Assembly: GCA_964609495.1 (NCBI GenBank)
Contig: CAZSTA010000005.1
Location: 1-45,371, forward strand
From: CAZSTA01 sp964609495 [NCBI: uncultured bacterium]
GTDB taxonomy: Bacteria > CAZSTA01
Length of the DNA: 45,371 bases
Reading direction: 5' to 3'
Shown here: positions 18,279 to 27,311 of the stretch, piece after piece
Position numbering within the stretch: position 1 is the first letter of the stretch
Layout of the letters: the number at the start of each line of letters is the position of its first letter
Made by a program: the position numbers and the translations under genes
Notes under the pieces: generated by a model
What the model saw: the letters and a program-made list of their open reading frames with translations, nothing else
The model's database searches: none
What the model was told of the DNA's origin: nothing

Positions 18279-19379
18279 ATGATGAAAGAAAAAATAGGGG
18301 TTGGTATAATCGGCGCAGGAGGAATTTCCAGCTCTCATACCATAGGATATAAAGAGAGCGATGATTTGGCGAGGATAACCGCCATCGCTGATACAAATTT
18401 GGAGAATGCGGAGAAACTTATTAAAAGACATAAACTTGAGGACGTCAAGGTATTTGAGGATTATAGGGAACTCCTTGATTATAAGGGGGTCGATGCAGTG
18501 AGCATCTGCACCCCGCATTATCTCCACTCTCCGATAGCGATTGAGGCCGCGGAGAGGGGCAAGCATATCCTCTGCGAGAAATCCATGGCAACCAGCTTAG
18601 CTGACGCTCGAAAGATGTATAAATACGCGAAGAAAGCCAAAGTAGTAGCTATGATCAACTTCACCTATCAATATATACCCGCGGTGCAGATGATCCACAA
18701 GTTGATCTCAGGCGGTTATTTAGGAGAGATATATCGCCTTAGAGCAGAATATATCTGGGGCTTCCTATTCGCAAGAATGACCAAGACCGATGGCTGGCTT
18801 ATAGATAGAAAGAGATCTGGCAGTGGGATAGCGGAATCCTTAGGTTCTCATATCATCCATCTAGGAAGATATCTAGTTGGAGATATAAAACGTTTATCTG
18901 GACAATCCAAGCAACTCATCCCCGCGGGAGATGTGGATGATAGCACTATGTTTATAGCGGAGTTCGAGAATGGGGCGGTAGGAAGCTTTGAAGCGAGTGC
19001 AGTGGCTACCGGAAGGATGAATTATCAGCGAGTCGAAATAAATGCGAGTTTGGGTGGAGTGATATACGAATTCGATAAACCAAGCGAGCTACAAATATCA
19101 ACCGCGGAGGGCGAGCTAGCTAAGATGTTGGGCGGATTCAACACCATCAGAGTTCCTGGTCCTTTCTGTCCAGATCAGAGTTCAGGACATCGCTATGCCA
19201 CTAACCAAATGGTACGGGTCTTCTTAGAGGGAATAGCTGATGGCAAGCTTGCATCTCCTGATTTCTACGATGGATTGAAATCTCAAGAGATTATAGAGGC
19301 GGCTTTGCTATCATCCAAAGAGGGAAGATGGATTGATATAGAGGAATTGGAGGAAAAGGAGAAAGTCATCAAAGTATGA
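18279..19379 (+). CDS. Gfo/Idh/MocA-family sugar oxidoreductase
   Basis: A 366-residue NAD(P)-dependent dehydrogenase. The N-terminal Rossmann motif is GVGIIGAGGISSSH (about 7-20), followed by the family signature AVSICTPHYLHSPIA and the active-site stretch HILCEKSMA, where E-K is the conserved pair. The C-terminal half is the usual beta-sheet domain. The start is at tandem ATG codons after GAAGGAG. Family members oxidise or reduce sugars and inositols; the substrate is not predictable. It is first in a unit with a mutase and an aldolase, opposite a fucosidase/transporter unit. Confidence 0.9.
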   Translation: MMKEKIGVGIIGAGGISSSHTIGYKESDDLARITAIADTNLENAEKLIKRHKLEDVKVFEDYRELLDYKGVDAVSICTPHYLHSPIAIEAAERGKHILCEKSMATSLADARKMYKYAKKAKVVAMINFTYQYIPAVQMIHKLISGGYLGEIYRLRAEYIWGFLFARMTKTDGWLIDRKRSGSGIAESLGSHIIHLGRYLVGDIKRLSGQSKQLIPAGDVDDSTMFIAEFENGAVGSFEASAVATGRMNYQRVEINASLGGVIYEFDKPSELQISTAEGELAKMLGGFNTIRVPGPFCPDQSSGHRYATNQMVRVFLEGIADGKLASPDFYDGLKSQEIIEAALLSSKEGRWIDIEELEEKEKVIKV

Positions 19380-19413
19380 TCTCGAACGAAGAATAATAAA
19401 CGGAGGATTATAA

Positions 19414-20787
19414 TTGTCTATCTATAAAGCTTGTGATATAAGAGGTATATACGGCGAGGAATTAGATGAGGAGATCGGACTGAAGATAGGTCGAGCTATA
19501 GGAACCAAAGCTGGAGGGGGCGACATTGCGTTAGGAGGAGATGTGCGCCCTAGCACTATAAGCTTGAAATATGCTATTAAAGAAGGATTGATACGATCGG
19601 GATGTAAAGTATCGGATTTGGGGATAGTCCCCACCCCTATAGTCTATTGGGCGAAGGAGAGATTGAAGACCAGAGGTTGCGTGATAGTAACCGCCTCCCA
19701 TAATCCAACCCCTTTCAATGGAGTCAAATTTATGATAGGGGAGCTTCCCGTTCTCCCCCAAGATATAACCGAGGTCGCCGATCTGGTGGAAAGTAGCAGG
19801 TTTATAGAGGGAAGCGGCTCTTGGGAGGAGATAGATCTTAGAGAGGATTATATAGCCGATATAAAGACCCTGCTCTCCTTTACCTCCACCCCGGAGTTCA
19901 AATTAGTGATTGAGGCGAATAACGGTTGCTTGAGCGAGATAGCCCCTAGAGTCACCTCCGAACTCGGCTTCACCACTCTAAAGCTCCATTGCTCACCAGA
20001 GGAGGGCTTTCCCCAAGATGAGCCTAATCCTTCTGCTAGCGGCAATCTCGATCTCCTAGCTCAAAAGGTTATAAATAACAAGGCACAGTTGGGGATAGGG
20101 TTCGATGGGGATGGCGATCGAGTGGCGTTTGTGGATGAGAAGGGAAGAGTCGTTCAAGGAGATAAGAGCATCGTTATCCTATCCAGGGAGATGCTGAGGA
20201 GAAGAGGAGGAGGTAAAATAGTCTATGATCTGAAAAGCTCAAGCATAGTGCCGGAGATGATTCAAAAGCATAATGGGATTCCTCTCAGGGAGAGATCGGG
20301 ACACTCCTTTATCAAGAGAAGAGTTATCACCGAGAAAGCGATATTCGGAGGAGAGATCACCGGACATTTCTTCTATGAGCAACTGAAAGGTCGAGATGAT
20401 GGCTTATACTCAGCCCTGTTTTTAATCAAGATACTTTTGGATAGCAAGCGTAGACTCTCAGAGATAGTCGATGAGATTCCCACAAACTTTATAACTCCTG
20501 ATCTGAGGATATCTTATGAAGGCGATCGCTATGCAGTGCTGGAGAAGATCGAAGCGAACCTCTCCTCCTATCCTATGGATACCACCGATGGAGTCCGGGT
20601 TGATTTCCCTCAAGGTTGGGGATTGATCAGGATCTCCGTCACCGAACCCAAACTGACCCTCCGCTTTGAGGCTAGGAGGGAAGAGGAGTTGACGAATATA
20701 ATGGAGGAATTTCTAGCGGCTGTTCCTGAGATCAAGGATAAGGTTTCTGCTAAATATGAGGAGGTAAAAGATGGAAAAGAGCGATAA
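19414..20787 (+). CDS. Phosphomannomutase/phosphoglucomutase
   Basis: A 457-residue alpha-D-phosphohexomutase that interconverts hexose 1- and 6-phosphates. The phosphoserine loop TASHNP has S95; the metal loop DGDGDR is at 231-236; the sugar-binding loop is GGEITGHF. All four domains are present. The start is TTG with GGAGG 7 nt upstream. It lies 34 bp after the oxidoreductase gene and overlaps the aldolase gene by 17 bp, so the three are co-transcribed and the last two are probably translationally coupled. It could serve GDP-sugar synthesis or sugar breakdown. Confidence 0.93.
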   Translation: MSIYKACDIRGIYGEELDEEIGLKIGRAIGTKAGGGDIALGGDVRPSTISLKYAIKEGLIRSGCKVSDLGIVPTPIVYWAKERLKTRGCVIVTASHNPTPFNGVKFMIGELPVLPQDITEVADLVESSRFIEGSGSWEEIDLREDYIADIKTLLSFTSTPEFKLVIEANNGCLSEIAPRVTSELGFTTLKLHCSPEEGFPQDEPNPSASGNLDLLAQKVINNKAQLGIGFDGDGDRVAFVDEKGRVVQGDKSIVILSREMLRRRGGGKIVYDLKSSSIVPEMIQKHNGIPLRERSGHSFIKRRVITEKAIFGGEITGHFFYEQLKGRDDGLYSALFLIKILLDSKRRLSEIVDEIPTNFITPDLRISYEGDRYAVLEKIEANLSSYPMDTTDGVRVDFPQGWGLIRISVTEPKLTLRFEARREEELTNIMEEFLAAVPEIKDKVSAKYEEVKDGKER

Positions 20788-21442
20788 GGTCAAGGAGGAA
20801 ATAGTCTATTACGCGCAAAGGCTTATCAAGGATGGTTTAGTTACCGGTCCTGGGGGAAATATAAGCGCTCGCTATGAGAATATAATGTTCATATCCCCCA
20901 GCGGCTTCTCCTTTGATGATGCCAAGCCAGAGGATTACGTAGGAGTCGATATAGATAGCGGTCAGATAGTTGAAGGAACGAACAGACCCTCCTCCGAGGT
21001 TCTGATGCACTTAGGCTGTTATCGAAAGAGAGCCGATATTCAGGCGATAGTCCACATCCATCCTCCCTTAGCAACAGGGATCATCAGCGCTGGGATGAAT
21101 CTTAAGCCTATGTATCCAGATTTTTACATATATCTAGGGAGTAATATCCCTCATATTGATTACGTGACGGTTACCACTCCTCGCTTAGCTAAAGCGGTGG
21201 AGAAGGTCATCGGCTCTGCCAATGTAGTTTTAATGAGAAATCATGGAGCATTGACCGTGGGTTCAAATTTGCCACAAGCCTACTATAGAGCGCAGATCAT
21301 AGAGGAAGGGGCAAAGGTTCTATTAGCAGCTCTGACGGTTGGGAAGCCTCGCTATCTAACGGAAGATGAGATGAGGGAACTGGACAATCTGAGCTCGGAA
21401 AAGTATAGGAGAGAATTGCTAGAGTCGATGAAGCATCTCTAA
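20771..21442 (+). CDS. Class II aldolase (L-fuculose/rhamnulose phosphate aldolase type)
   Basis: A 223-residue zinc-dependent aldolase. The catalytic Glu is E76 (SSEVLMHL) and the zinc ligands are H95 and H97 (VHIHPPLATG) plus a third His near 158 (RNHGALTVG). Length and motifs match FucA, which splits L-fuculose 1-phosphate into DHAP and lactaldehyde. Adducin-family relatives use other sugar phosphates. Its neighbourhood with a GH29 fucosidase makes fucose breakdown attractive, but no fucose isomerase or fuculokinase is in the window. Confidence 0.85.
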   Translation: MEKSDKVKEEIVYYAQRLIKDGLVTGPGGNISARYENIMFISPSGFSFDDAKPEDYVGVDIDSGQIVEGTNRPSSEVLMHLGCYRKRADIQAIVHIHPPLATGIISAGMNLKPMYPDFYIYLGSNIPHIDYVTVTTPRLAKAVEKVIGSANVVLMRNHGALTVGSNLPQAYYRAQIIEEGAKVLLAALTVGKPRYLTEDEMRELDNLSSEKYRRELLESMKHL

Positions 21443-21510
21443 CAAAGCAAAATCGCCAAAACAAAAGACCATCGATCTTTTAGTTTGACGACAGACTCTA
21501 GAATCTCAAG

Positions 21511-21561
21511 TAAAGGTAACTTTTGCTTCATAAGAAATCTAAGGTTAAAAAGTTACCTTTA
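21511..21561 (-). repeat. R2 hairpin element, copy A
   Basis: Arms AAAGGTAACTTTT (21512-21524) and AAAAGTTACCTTT (to 21560) flank a short loop with the family core TTGCTTC. It lies 83 nt beyond the rpsI stop, so it is the last R2 copy at the end of the housekeeping block. Orientation is the same as most copies. Confidence 0.9.
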
Positions 21562-21593
21562 AACCGAAACTTAAATCTCAGCTCGAAGTTCTC

Positions 21594-21616
21594 AGGCGGT
21601 CAGCTACTGACCGCCT
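21594..21616. terminator. Strong hairpin at the end of the ribosomal block
   Basis: AGGCGGTCAG (21594-21603) and CTGACCGCCT (21607-21616) form a perfect 10-bp stem between the converging aldolase and rpsI genes. There is no T run on the minus-strand side and only an AT-rich tract on the plus side, so termination is inferred from position. Confidence 0.5.
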
Positions 21617-21643
21617 ATAATATATAAAAACCCTAATCCAATA

Positions 21644-22045
21644 TTATCTCTTAGAGAATTGAGGCTTTTTACGAGCTTTTTTGAGGCCATATTTACGACG
21701 CTCTTTCATTCTGGGATCTCTAGTGAGGAAACCACCCTGACGAAGCGTCTTTCTTAATTCTGGATCGGCAGAAAGAAGAGCGCGAGATATCCCATGCCGA
21801 ACCGCTCCAGCTTGCCCGGAGAGACCCCCTCCTCCCACTCTAGCGTATATATCAAAGCTATCCAGACTATTCGTGGCTACCAAAGGTTGAAGGATCTGAA
21901 TTTCCAAAGCTTTACTGTGAAAGTAATCCGCTAAAGGTTTATCATTTACCGTGATCTTGCCCTCTCCAGCCGCTATCCAGACCTTTGCTACAGCATCTTT
22001 CCTTCTCCCTGTGCCGTAATACCTATCTCTAGCTAACGGAAGCAT
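21644..22045 (-). CDS. rpsI: 30S ribosomal protein S9
   Basis: 133 residues, the usual length. It has [14 protein letters not shown] at the start, the conserved [19 protein letters not shown] centre, and the basic C-terminal tail ending FSKR that reaches the ribosomal P site. It follows rplM by 15 bp, the standard pair, and is the last gene of the minus-strand block. Confidence 0.98.
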   Translation of the reverse strand: MLPLARDRYYGTGRRKDAVAKVWIAAGEGKITVNDKPLADYFHSKALEIQILQPLVATNSLDSFDIYARVGGGGLSGQAGAVRHGISRALLSADPELRKTLRQGGFLTRDPRMKERRKYGLKKARKKPQFSKR

Positions 22046-22060
22046 CTTTTCCCCCCTTTC

Positions 22061-22492
22061 CTAAAATTCCAATTTCTTGGGTTGCTGAGCCTTATGAGGA
22101 TGTTCAGGCCCAGCATATACCTTTAGTTTCTTGAGCATTGCTCTTCCTAAGCTATTGTGAGGCAACATACCTCGAACTGCTTTAACTATAACCCCGACAG
22201 GATCATCCTCCATGAATCTCCGATAGGTCTTTTCCTTCAATCCGCCTATATATCCGGAATGCCTACGATATAGCTTTCGATCCAATTTCTTTCCGGTGAG
22301 GTTCACCTTTTCCGCATTAACTACGATGACGAAATCACCTGTATCTAAATGAGGAGTATAAATCGCCTTATGCTTCCCTCTTAAAATACTAGCCACTCGG
22401 GAGGCTAGTCTGCCTAAGTTTTGGCCTTCCGCATCAACTAAGTGCCAAGTCCTCTCCACTTGATCAGGCTTAGCCATATAAGTCTTCTGCAT
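22061..22492 (-). CDS. rplM: 50S ribosomal protein L13
   Basis: 143 residues. Family motifs include [37 protein letters not shown] and [20 protein letters not shown]. It is an early-assembly large-subunit protein. It lies between truA and rpsI, 22 bp after truA, consistent with one transcript. Confidence 0.98.
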   Translation of the reverse strand: MQKTYMAKPDQVERTWHLVDAEGQNLGRLASRVASILRGKHKAIYTPHLDTGDFVIVVNAEKVNLTGKKLDRKLYRRHSGYIGGLKEKTYRRFMEDDPVGVIVKAVRGMLPHNSLGRAMLKKLKVYAGPEHPHKAQQPKKLEF

Positions 22493-22514
22493 ATTCGCTC
22501 CTTCCTCTCCAATA

Positions 22515-23249
22515 TCAATATCTCACTTCTATCAAATAGAGTCCTCTAGCTGGTATCGTCCTTCCCGCTCTCCTTCTATCTTCAGCAGACAGGATATCCT
22601 TCATCTCGTTTGGGGCTAACTTCCCTCTCCCTATATCTAACAGAGTCCCCACGATGGTCCGAACCATATGCGGTAGGAATCCATTGGCTTCGATCTCCAG
22701 GGAGACTATATCACCCTCTCGATTAAGAACAATATCCTGAACAGTGCGTATAAAATTTTCCCGTTCGTAAATAGAGGCGCAAAATGATCTGAAATTATGC
22801 GTGCCGAGCAGACAGCGACTCGCTTCCCTCATAGCATCCAGTTCCATCTTACCTCTCGAGAGGTATGAATAATTCCTTTCGAAGACGGAGGGATAATCCC
22901 TATTGAGTATCCTATAGCGATATCTCCTGCTCAAAGCGGAGGAACGAGCGTTAAAGGAGAGAGGAACTTCCTCCACCTCTTTCACCCTTATATCCTCGGG
23001 AAGAACGCTATTTATCGCGGCTCGCCAACCATCAAGGGGAATGTGGCTATCTGTAAGAAAATTTACCACCTGTCCAAGGGCATGAACCCCAGCATCAGTT
23101 CTTCCCGCGACGATCGTCTTAACTTCCTCTTTAACAAGCCGAGATAAGCTATCCTCTAAAACTCCCTGAACAGTTGCCAACCCTGGTTGGACTTGCCAAC
23201 CGTGATAATTAGTTCCTTCATATTCGAGGACGAATTTCATATTACGCAA
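22515..23249 (-). CDS. truA: tRNA pseudouridine synthase A
   Basis: A 244-residue enzyme that makes pseudouridine at positions 38-40 of tRNA anticodon arms. The catalytic Asp lies in the motif [14 protein letters not shown], and [20 protein letters not shown] marks the C-terminal domain. It lies 28 bp after ecfT and 22 bp before rplM; ecfA-ecfA-ecfT-truA-rplM-rpsI is a common bacterial order. Confidence 0.97.
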   Translation of the reverse strand: MRNMKFVLEYEGTNYHGWQVQPGLATVQGVLEDSLSRLVKEEVKTIVAGRTDAGVHALGQVVNFLTDSHIPLDGWRAAINSVLPEDIRVKEVEEVPLSFNARSSALSRRYRYRILNRDYPSVFERNYSYLSRGKMELDAMREASRCLLGTHNFRSFCASIYERENFIRTVQDIVLNREGDIVSLEIEANGFLPHMVRTIVGTLLDIGRGKLAPNEMKDILSAEDRRRAGRTIPARGLYLIEVRY

Positions 23250-23277
23250 CTGAAATCTTTTAGACTCCCTATATCCC

Positions 23278-24084
23278 TCATCGCCAAAAAGAAATAAATA
23301 TCGCAGTCGCTATAATAACTGCTGTCCATATCCCTGCTACATGATCTTCCTTGCTGAAGTTAAGTTGCTTCATCCTCGTCCTGCCCTCACCACCTCGATA
23401 GCATCTTGACTCCATCGCGGTCGCTAATTCGTTAGCTCTCTGAAAACTGCTTATGAAGAGAGGAACTAGGATGGGAATGAGGCTCTTAGCTCGCTTGAAG
23501 ATATTACCACTCTCGAAATCCGCGCCCCTGGCCATCTGCGCCTTCATAATCTTATCAGTTTCCTCAAGTAAGGTGGGAATGAATCGCAAAGCGATAGTCA
23601 TCATCATTGCTAGCTCGTGAGCAGGAAATCCAAATCTCTTGAGCGGATTCATCAACCTCTCGATAGCATCGGTAAGGGATAAGGGTGAAGTAGTCAGAGT
23701 CAGTAGAGAAGTAGCTACCACTAACAAAAGAAGGCGAGATGTTATCAAGGCAGACTGTCTTATCCCTTTATCGGTTATCTTCAGAGGGCCTAGTCTGGCT
23801 AACACCTCTCCCTCACTCCAGAAGAGGTTTAAGATCAGAGTGAAAAGAATTATGAAGATTATCGGCTTCAGCCCTCTAAGGATAAATCTAGGGGACAGGT
23901 GAGCTATCGTGGCTATCAGGATAAGATAGGCGCAAAGAGGTATATATCCATATAGATTACTTATGACAAAGAGCGAGATCATAAAGACTATACCGACTAT
24001 TATCTTCGTTCTAGGATCTAAGCGATGAATTAGCGATTGTCCTGGTATATATTGACCTATGGTTATATTCTTAAAATTTAACAT
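23278..24084 (-). CDS. ecfT: ECF transporter transmembrane subunit T
   Basis: A 268-residue membrane protein of energy-coupling factor importers of vitamins and metals. About five to six hydrophobic segments are visible. The two Ala-Arg-Gly type coupling motifs that dock on the ATPases appear as MKAQMARGADFESG and ATAMESRCYRGGEGRT. It follows two ATPase genes. No substrate (S) subunit is in the window, as expected for a shared group II module. Confidence 0.95.
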   Translation of the reverse strand: MLNFKNITIGQYIPGQSLIHRLDPRTKIIVGIVFMISLFVISNLYGYIPLCAYLILIATIAHLSPRFILRGLKPIIFIILFTLILNLFWSEGEVLARLGPLKITDKGIRQSALITSRLLLLVVATSLLTLTTSPLSLTDAIERLMNPLKRFGFPAHELAMMMTIALRFIPTLLEETDKIMKAQMARGADFESGNIFKRAKSLIPILVPLFISSFQRANELATAMESRCYRGGEGRTRMKQLNFSKEDHVAGIWTAVIIATAIFISFWR

Positions 24085-24109
24085 AAGCCAGCAGGGAGTA
24101 AGTCAAGCT

Positions 24110-24997
24110 CTATTTTAAACATAGAGGGGCTGAGGGAAGACTTTCTTTCCTGCCCTCAAGTATTCTCAGTATCTCTCCCCTAGCCTCCTCGACAGAGAGA
24201 ATATCATCCCTAACATCTATCCCCCTCTCCTTCAACCTTCTCATCAACTCAACTATGGGAGGGAGTTCAAGCCCGATCTCAGTTAGCTTATCTTCCTGAG
24301 CAAATATCCCTTTAGGATCTCCCTCTAATATTATCTGTCCTTCATCGAGAACTATTATCCTCTCCACCCTTCTAGCGATCTCTTCCATATCGTGAGAGAT
24401 GAGGATTATAGTCATCCCTACCTCGGAGTGAAAGCGATCGATCTGATCTAATATCTCATCTTTTCCCCTAGGATCTAAGCCAGCGGTTGGCTCATCTAAT
24501 ATTAGAGTTCTAGGTTTCATCGCTAGAACTCCCGCGAGGGCAACTCTTCTCTTCTCCCCTCCTGATAGCTCGAAGGGAGAGCGATCCTTGAAAGCGGAAT
24601 AATTAAGATCGACCAATTCCATAACCTCTCCAATAAGCTCTTCTAATCTATCCTCATCTATCCCTAAGTTATGGGGCCCAAAGGCTATATCTTTATAGAC
24701 AGTCTCTTCAAACAACTGATGCTCTGGATATTGAAAGACTAAGCCCACTTTCCTCCTTATATTCTTTAACTCGGATTTATTTGCCTTTGTATCTATACCG
24801 TCTATATAGACTTTCCCCTTAGTGGGGAATAGGAGCGCGTTGAAGTGCTGGACTAAGGTAGATTTCCCAGAACCAGTCCTTCCCACTAATCCGATGAACT
24901 CCCCATCATCTATCTCAAGATTGATATCCTCTAAAGCTCGGGCCTCTAAAGGTGTTCCAGGCATATATGTATATGTTAAATGCTCAACTCTAATCAA
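24110..24997 (-). CDS. ecfA2: ECF transporter ATPase (second)
   Basis: A 295-residue ATPase with Walker A GRTGSGKS (39-46), Q-loop VFQYPEHQLFEETVYKDIAF, signature LSGGEKRRVALAG, Walker B LILDEP and H-loop ISHDMEE. The YPEHQLFEETV stretch is typical of ECF ATPases. It forms the ABC pair with the gene upstream and drives EcfT plus an S subunit. It lies 13 bp after ecfA1 and 25 bp before ecfT. Confidence 0.95.
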   Translation of the reverse strand: MIRVEHLTYTYMPGTPLEARALEDINLEIDDGEFIGLVGRTGSGKSTLVQHFNALLFPTKGKVYIDGIDTKANKSELKNIRRKVGLVFQYPEHQLFEETVYKDIAFGPHNLGIDEDRLEELIGEVMELVDLNYSAFKDRSPFELSGGEKRRVALAGVLAMKPRTLILDEPTAGLDPRGKDEILDQIDRFHSEVGMTIILISHDMEEIARRVERIIVLDEGQIILEGDPKGIFAQEDKLTEIGLELPPIVELMRRLKERGIDVRDDILSVEEARGEILRILEGRKESLPSAPLCLK

Positions 24998-25010
24998 AAT
25001 GTTCCCCCGC

Positions 25011-25904
25011 TCATACCTTTCCCCGGGGAAAAGGATGAAATTCTATATCGCTTGACTCCCCCGATAATATTGATAGCATCTCCTCTACAGTAACGATATC
25101 CAAGGGAATATCTACCCCACTTCTCCTCAACTCGTATGCTAACTCGGTCATCTGAGGAACATTGAGGCGTAGTTCCCTCATCCTTTCAACTTGAGAGAAG
25201 ATATAGCGAGGGGTTCCCTCCATCTCGATTCTACCATCGGACATAACTATAACTCGGCGAGCCTCTATCGCTTCCTTCATAGAGTGGGTGATATAAACTA
25301 TAGTGATCCCCTCTCGGTTCAATTTCTTGACGGTTTGGAGGACTTCCCTTTTCCCCTCTGGATCCAACATCGTGGTAGGCTCATCCAAGACGATACATTC
25401 GGGTCTCATCGCGATAACTCCTGCGATCGCAACCCTCTGCTTCTGTCCCCCAGAAAGGAGGTGAGCCACATTCCATCTGAAAGGAAGCATATCCACATTG
25501 GTCAAAGCAGAATCTACCCGCTCTCTTATCTCCTCGGGAGGTATCCCCAGATTCTCACAGCCGAAAGCGATATCCTCCTCAACTACTGCGGCGACGAGCT
25601 GATTATCGGGGTTTTGAAAGATCATACCTACCTTCTGACGTATCTCCCAGAGATGTTCCTTATCCTTCGTGTTCATCCCCTTTATCCAAACGTCGCCGGA
25701 GGTGGGCAGAAGAAGTCCGTTGAGATGTTTAGCTAGAGTAGATTTACCGCATCCGTTATGCCCAATTATAGCTACAAATTCGCCATCAGCTACGCTGAGG
25801 CTTAACCCATCAAGAGCTTGAACCTCATTAGGAGAAGAAGAATCTCCAATACCATCTGACTCCTCTCGATTATAGATATGAACTAAATCCCTTATCTCTA
25901 TCAT
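25011..25904 (-). CDS. ecfA1: ECF transporter ATPase (first)
   Basis: A 297-residue ATPase with Walker A GHNGCGKS (48-55), Q-loop IFQNPDNQLVAAVVEEDIAF, signature LSGGQKQRVAIAG, Walker B CIVLDEP and H-loop ITHSMKE. A short insertion around residues 13-27 (REESDGIGDSSSP) is unusual. The ATG at 25904 abuts an R1 palindrome; GGAGG within that palindrome is the only ribosome-binding-site-like sequence, about 14 nt away. Confidence 0.95.
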   Translation of the reverse strand: MIEIRDLVHIYNREESDGIGDSSSPNEVQALDGLSLSVADGEFVAIIGHNGCGKSTLAKHLNGLLLPTSGDVWIKGMNTKDKEHLWEIRQKVGMIFQNPDNQLVAAVVEEDIAFGCENLGIPPEEIRERVDSALTNVDMLPFRWNVAHLLSGGQKQRVAIAGVIAMRPECIVLDEPTTMLDPEGKREVLQTVKKLNREGITIVYITHSMKEAIEARRVIVMSDGRIEMEGTPRYIFSQVERMRELRLNVPQMTELAYELRRSGVDIPLDIVTVEEMLSILSGESSDIEFHPFPRGKV

Positions 25905-25998
25905 ATAGGGGGAGGAATCCTCCCCTAAAAGGTAACTTTTTGCTTCAAATAGAACTCACGGTTAAAAAAGTTACCTTTTCTACCCCTCCTATTTCTAT
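25904..25998 (-). repeat. Composite: R2 (copy B) inside an R1 palindrome
   Basis: The R1 left part (TATAGGGGGAGG then AATCCTCCCCT) ends at 25926. R2 occupies 25927-25979 (AAAAGGTAAC to GTTACCTTTT), and the R1 right part (CTACCCCTCCTATTT) resumes at 25980. It fills the whole gap between the methyltransferase stop and the ecfA1 start and supplies part of both gene boundaries. Confidence 0.9.
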
Positions 25999-26654
25999 TT
26001 ATGTTTGTAGGAGATATAAACTCGAAATCCACCGCTTTTGACGATCGTCTCAACGTTTCCAAATACCTCCTCCATCCTCTTCATCAACCTCTCGCCACCC
26101 TTATTGTGGCGAGCGACTATTTGGAATATAGGGAGGAACTTTTCCTGCTCGCTCTTCTCTCTATAGGGGGAGGGATCCTCCCTACTCCTCCTATATTTTA
26201 AATTAGCAAAAGAGGCTGTTATTATATCATTACATATCTTCATCCCCGCCGCTAAGGGAGGATTAGAGACTATATTATCGAAGTATTCCCCCTCCCAAGG
26301 TTCAAATAGATCTCCCCGGCGGATATCGATCTCTACTCTGTTACGAAGCCCATTTCTCTTGGCGTAGAATATAGCCCTTTCATTGATATCACTCATAAAG
26401 ACCTGCATCGAGGGTTTCAATATCTTCGCAGTTATCCCCAACACTCCACATCCACAGCCAAGATCGAGAAATCTTTCTCCACTTAGGATCATATTTTCCG
26501 CTAATAGTCTGGTCCCTCGATCTATATCTCGACCGCGAAATCCAAATACTCCGCTGACCACTTCTAAATCGATCTTACGCTCGCGGATGATCAAGTTAAG
26601 CAATTTGCTCTTCTCTTGGCTAGTTGGTCTAGCAGTATAATAATGTTCCATCAC
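25995..26654 (-). CDS. Class I SAM methyltransferase (RsmC/MTS type) carrying an R1 insertion
   Basis: A 219-residue methyltransferase. The SAM motif is DLGCGCGVLGI (about 70-80) and the N6/N2 methylation motif is SNPPL (about 131-135), as in small-domain RsmC/RlmG-like RNA methyltransferases. Between FANLK and IFQIVARHNKGG, residues KYRRSREDPSPYRE and flanks are encoded by an R1 repeat (26162-26199), in frame, where relatives have a short turn. The downstream strands (EVFGNVETIVKSGGFRVY) are intact, so the protein may still fold. It lies between rplQ and the ECF genes. The target RNA is unknown. Confidence 0.82.
   Translation of the reverse strand: MMEHYYTARPTSQEKSKLLNLIIRERKIDLEVVSGVFGFRGRDIDRGTRLLAENMILSGERFLDLGCGCGVLGITAKILKPSMQVFMSDINERAIFYAKRNGLRNRVEIDIRRGDLFEPWEGEYFDNIVSNPPLAAGMKICNDIITASFANLKYRRSREDPSPYREKSEQEKFLPIFQIVARHNKGGERLMKRMEEVFGNVETIVKSGGFRVYISYKHK
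26162..26199 (-). repeat. R1 palindrome inside the methyltransferase coding sequence
   Basis: TATAGGGGGAGG, GATCCTCCC and CTCCTCCTATATTTT match the intergenic R1 copy at 40057-40101. The insertion keeps the frame open and adds about 13 residues, plus neighbouring non-family residues. Confidence 0.85.
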
Positions 26655-26690
26655 TCTTCCCTATCAGGATATATATCCCCCCTCACCCTT

Positions 26691-26741
26691 AAAAGGTAAC
26701 TTTTGCTTCAAATAGGACTCAAGGTTAAAAAGTTACCTTTT
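26691..26741 (-). repeat. R2 hairpin element, copy C
   Basis: Perfect arms AAAAGGTAACTTTT and AAAAGTTACCTTTT with the loop core GCTTCAAATAGGACTCAAGG. It lies 37 nt upstream of the methyltransferase start and directly abuts an R3 palindrome at 26744. Confidence 0.92.
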
Positions 26742-26743
26742 AT

Positions 26744-26834
26744 CCCTCTCCCACGAGGGGAGAGGGAACACTTAGATAAGCTCGATCTCTTTAGTTCCCC
26801 CTCCCTTGACGGGAGGGGGTTAGGGGGAGGGTGA
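26744..26834. repeat. Two R3 palindromes in the rplQ-methyltransferase spacer
   Basis: First: CCCTCTCCC / GGGGAGAGGG (26744-26766). Second: CCCCCTCCC / GGGAGGGGG (26797-26819), followed by TTAGGGGGAGGGTGA. A decayed third piece (GGAGGGGTTAGGGAAGGGTG) is near 26887-26906. This G/C-rich palindrome type is common in spacers of many environmental bacteria. The rest of the 277-bp spacer holds nothing else I recognise. Confidence 0.75.
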
Positions 26835-26931
26835 TAATTAACAAGATTCCTTGATAGTCTTATTAATTCAGCAAAAACCAAGATGGGAGGGGTTAGGGAA
26901 GGGTGATTTAAGAGAAGTTCCCCCCGACCGA

Positions 26932-27288
26932 TCATCCCTCCAGTATCTCCAAGCGAGCCATCTCAGCCGCATCGCCTCTCCTATAGCCAAGCTTTGTGAT
27001 TCGAGTATATCCTCCCTGCCTATCGGAAAAGCGAGGGGCTATCTCATCGAATAGTTGCTTAACTATATCCTTATCAGGGATAAATCTCAAAACTCGACGA
27101 CGAGAGTGTAGATCGCCCTTCTTAGCAAAAGTTATCATCTTCTCAGCCCATCTTCTAGCCTCAGAGGCCTTGGGTCGAGTGGTGGTTACAGCCTTATATT
27201 TGAACAAAGCTCTGACCAAGCTCTTAAGGAGAGCTTTTCTTTGGCCAGGATTCCTCCCAAACTTTTTGTCTGCCTTTCTGTGTCTCAT
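26932..27288 (-). CDS. rplQ: 50S ribosomal protein L17
   Basis: 118 residues, the short bacterial form. MRHRKADKKFGRNPGQRKALL opens the protein, TTRPKASEARRWAEKMIT is mid-way, and GGYTRITKLGYRRGDAAEMA is near the end. It follows rpoA by 23 bp, the standard end of the alpha operon. Confidence 0.98.
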   Translation of the reverse strand: MRHRKADKKFGRNPGQRKALLKSLVRALFKYKAVTTTRPKASEARRWAEKMITFAKKGDLHSRRRVLRFIPDKDIVKQLFDEIAPRFSDRQGGYTRITKLGYRRGDAAEMARLEILEG

Positions 27289-27311
27289 TTATCCCTCTCC
27301 CAATATATAAA

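Noticed and set aside
25191-25736. A 181-codon plus-strand frame opposite ecfA1
   Set aside because: It is a shadow of a conserved ATPase gene; its sequence has no recognisable domain.
26744-26834. R3 palindromes as a novel repeat
   Set aside because: G/C-rich palindromes of this CCCTCTCCC / GGGAGAGGG type are widespread in environmental bacterial genomes, so they are listed as repeats but not as a discovery.
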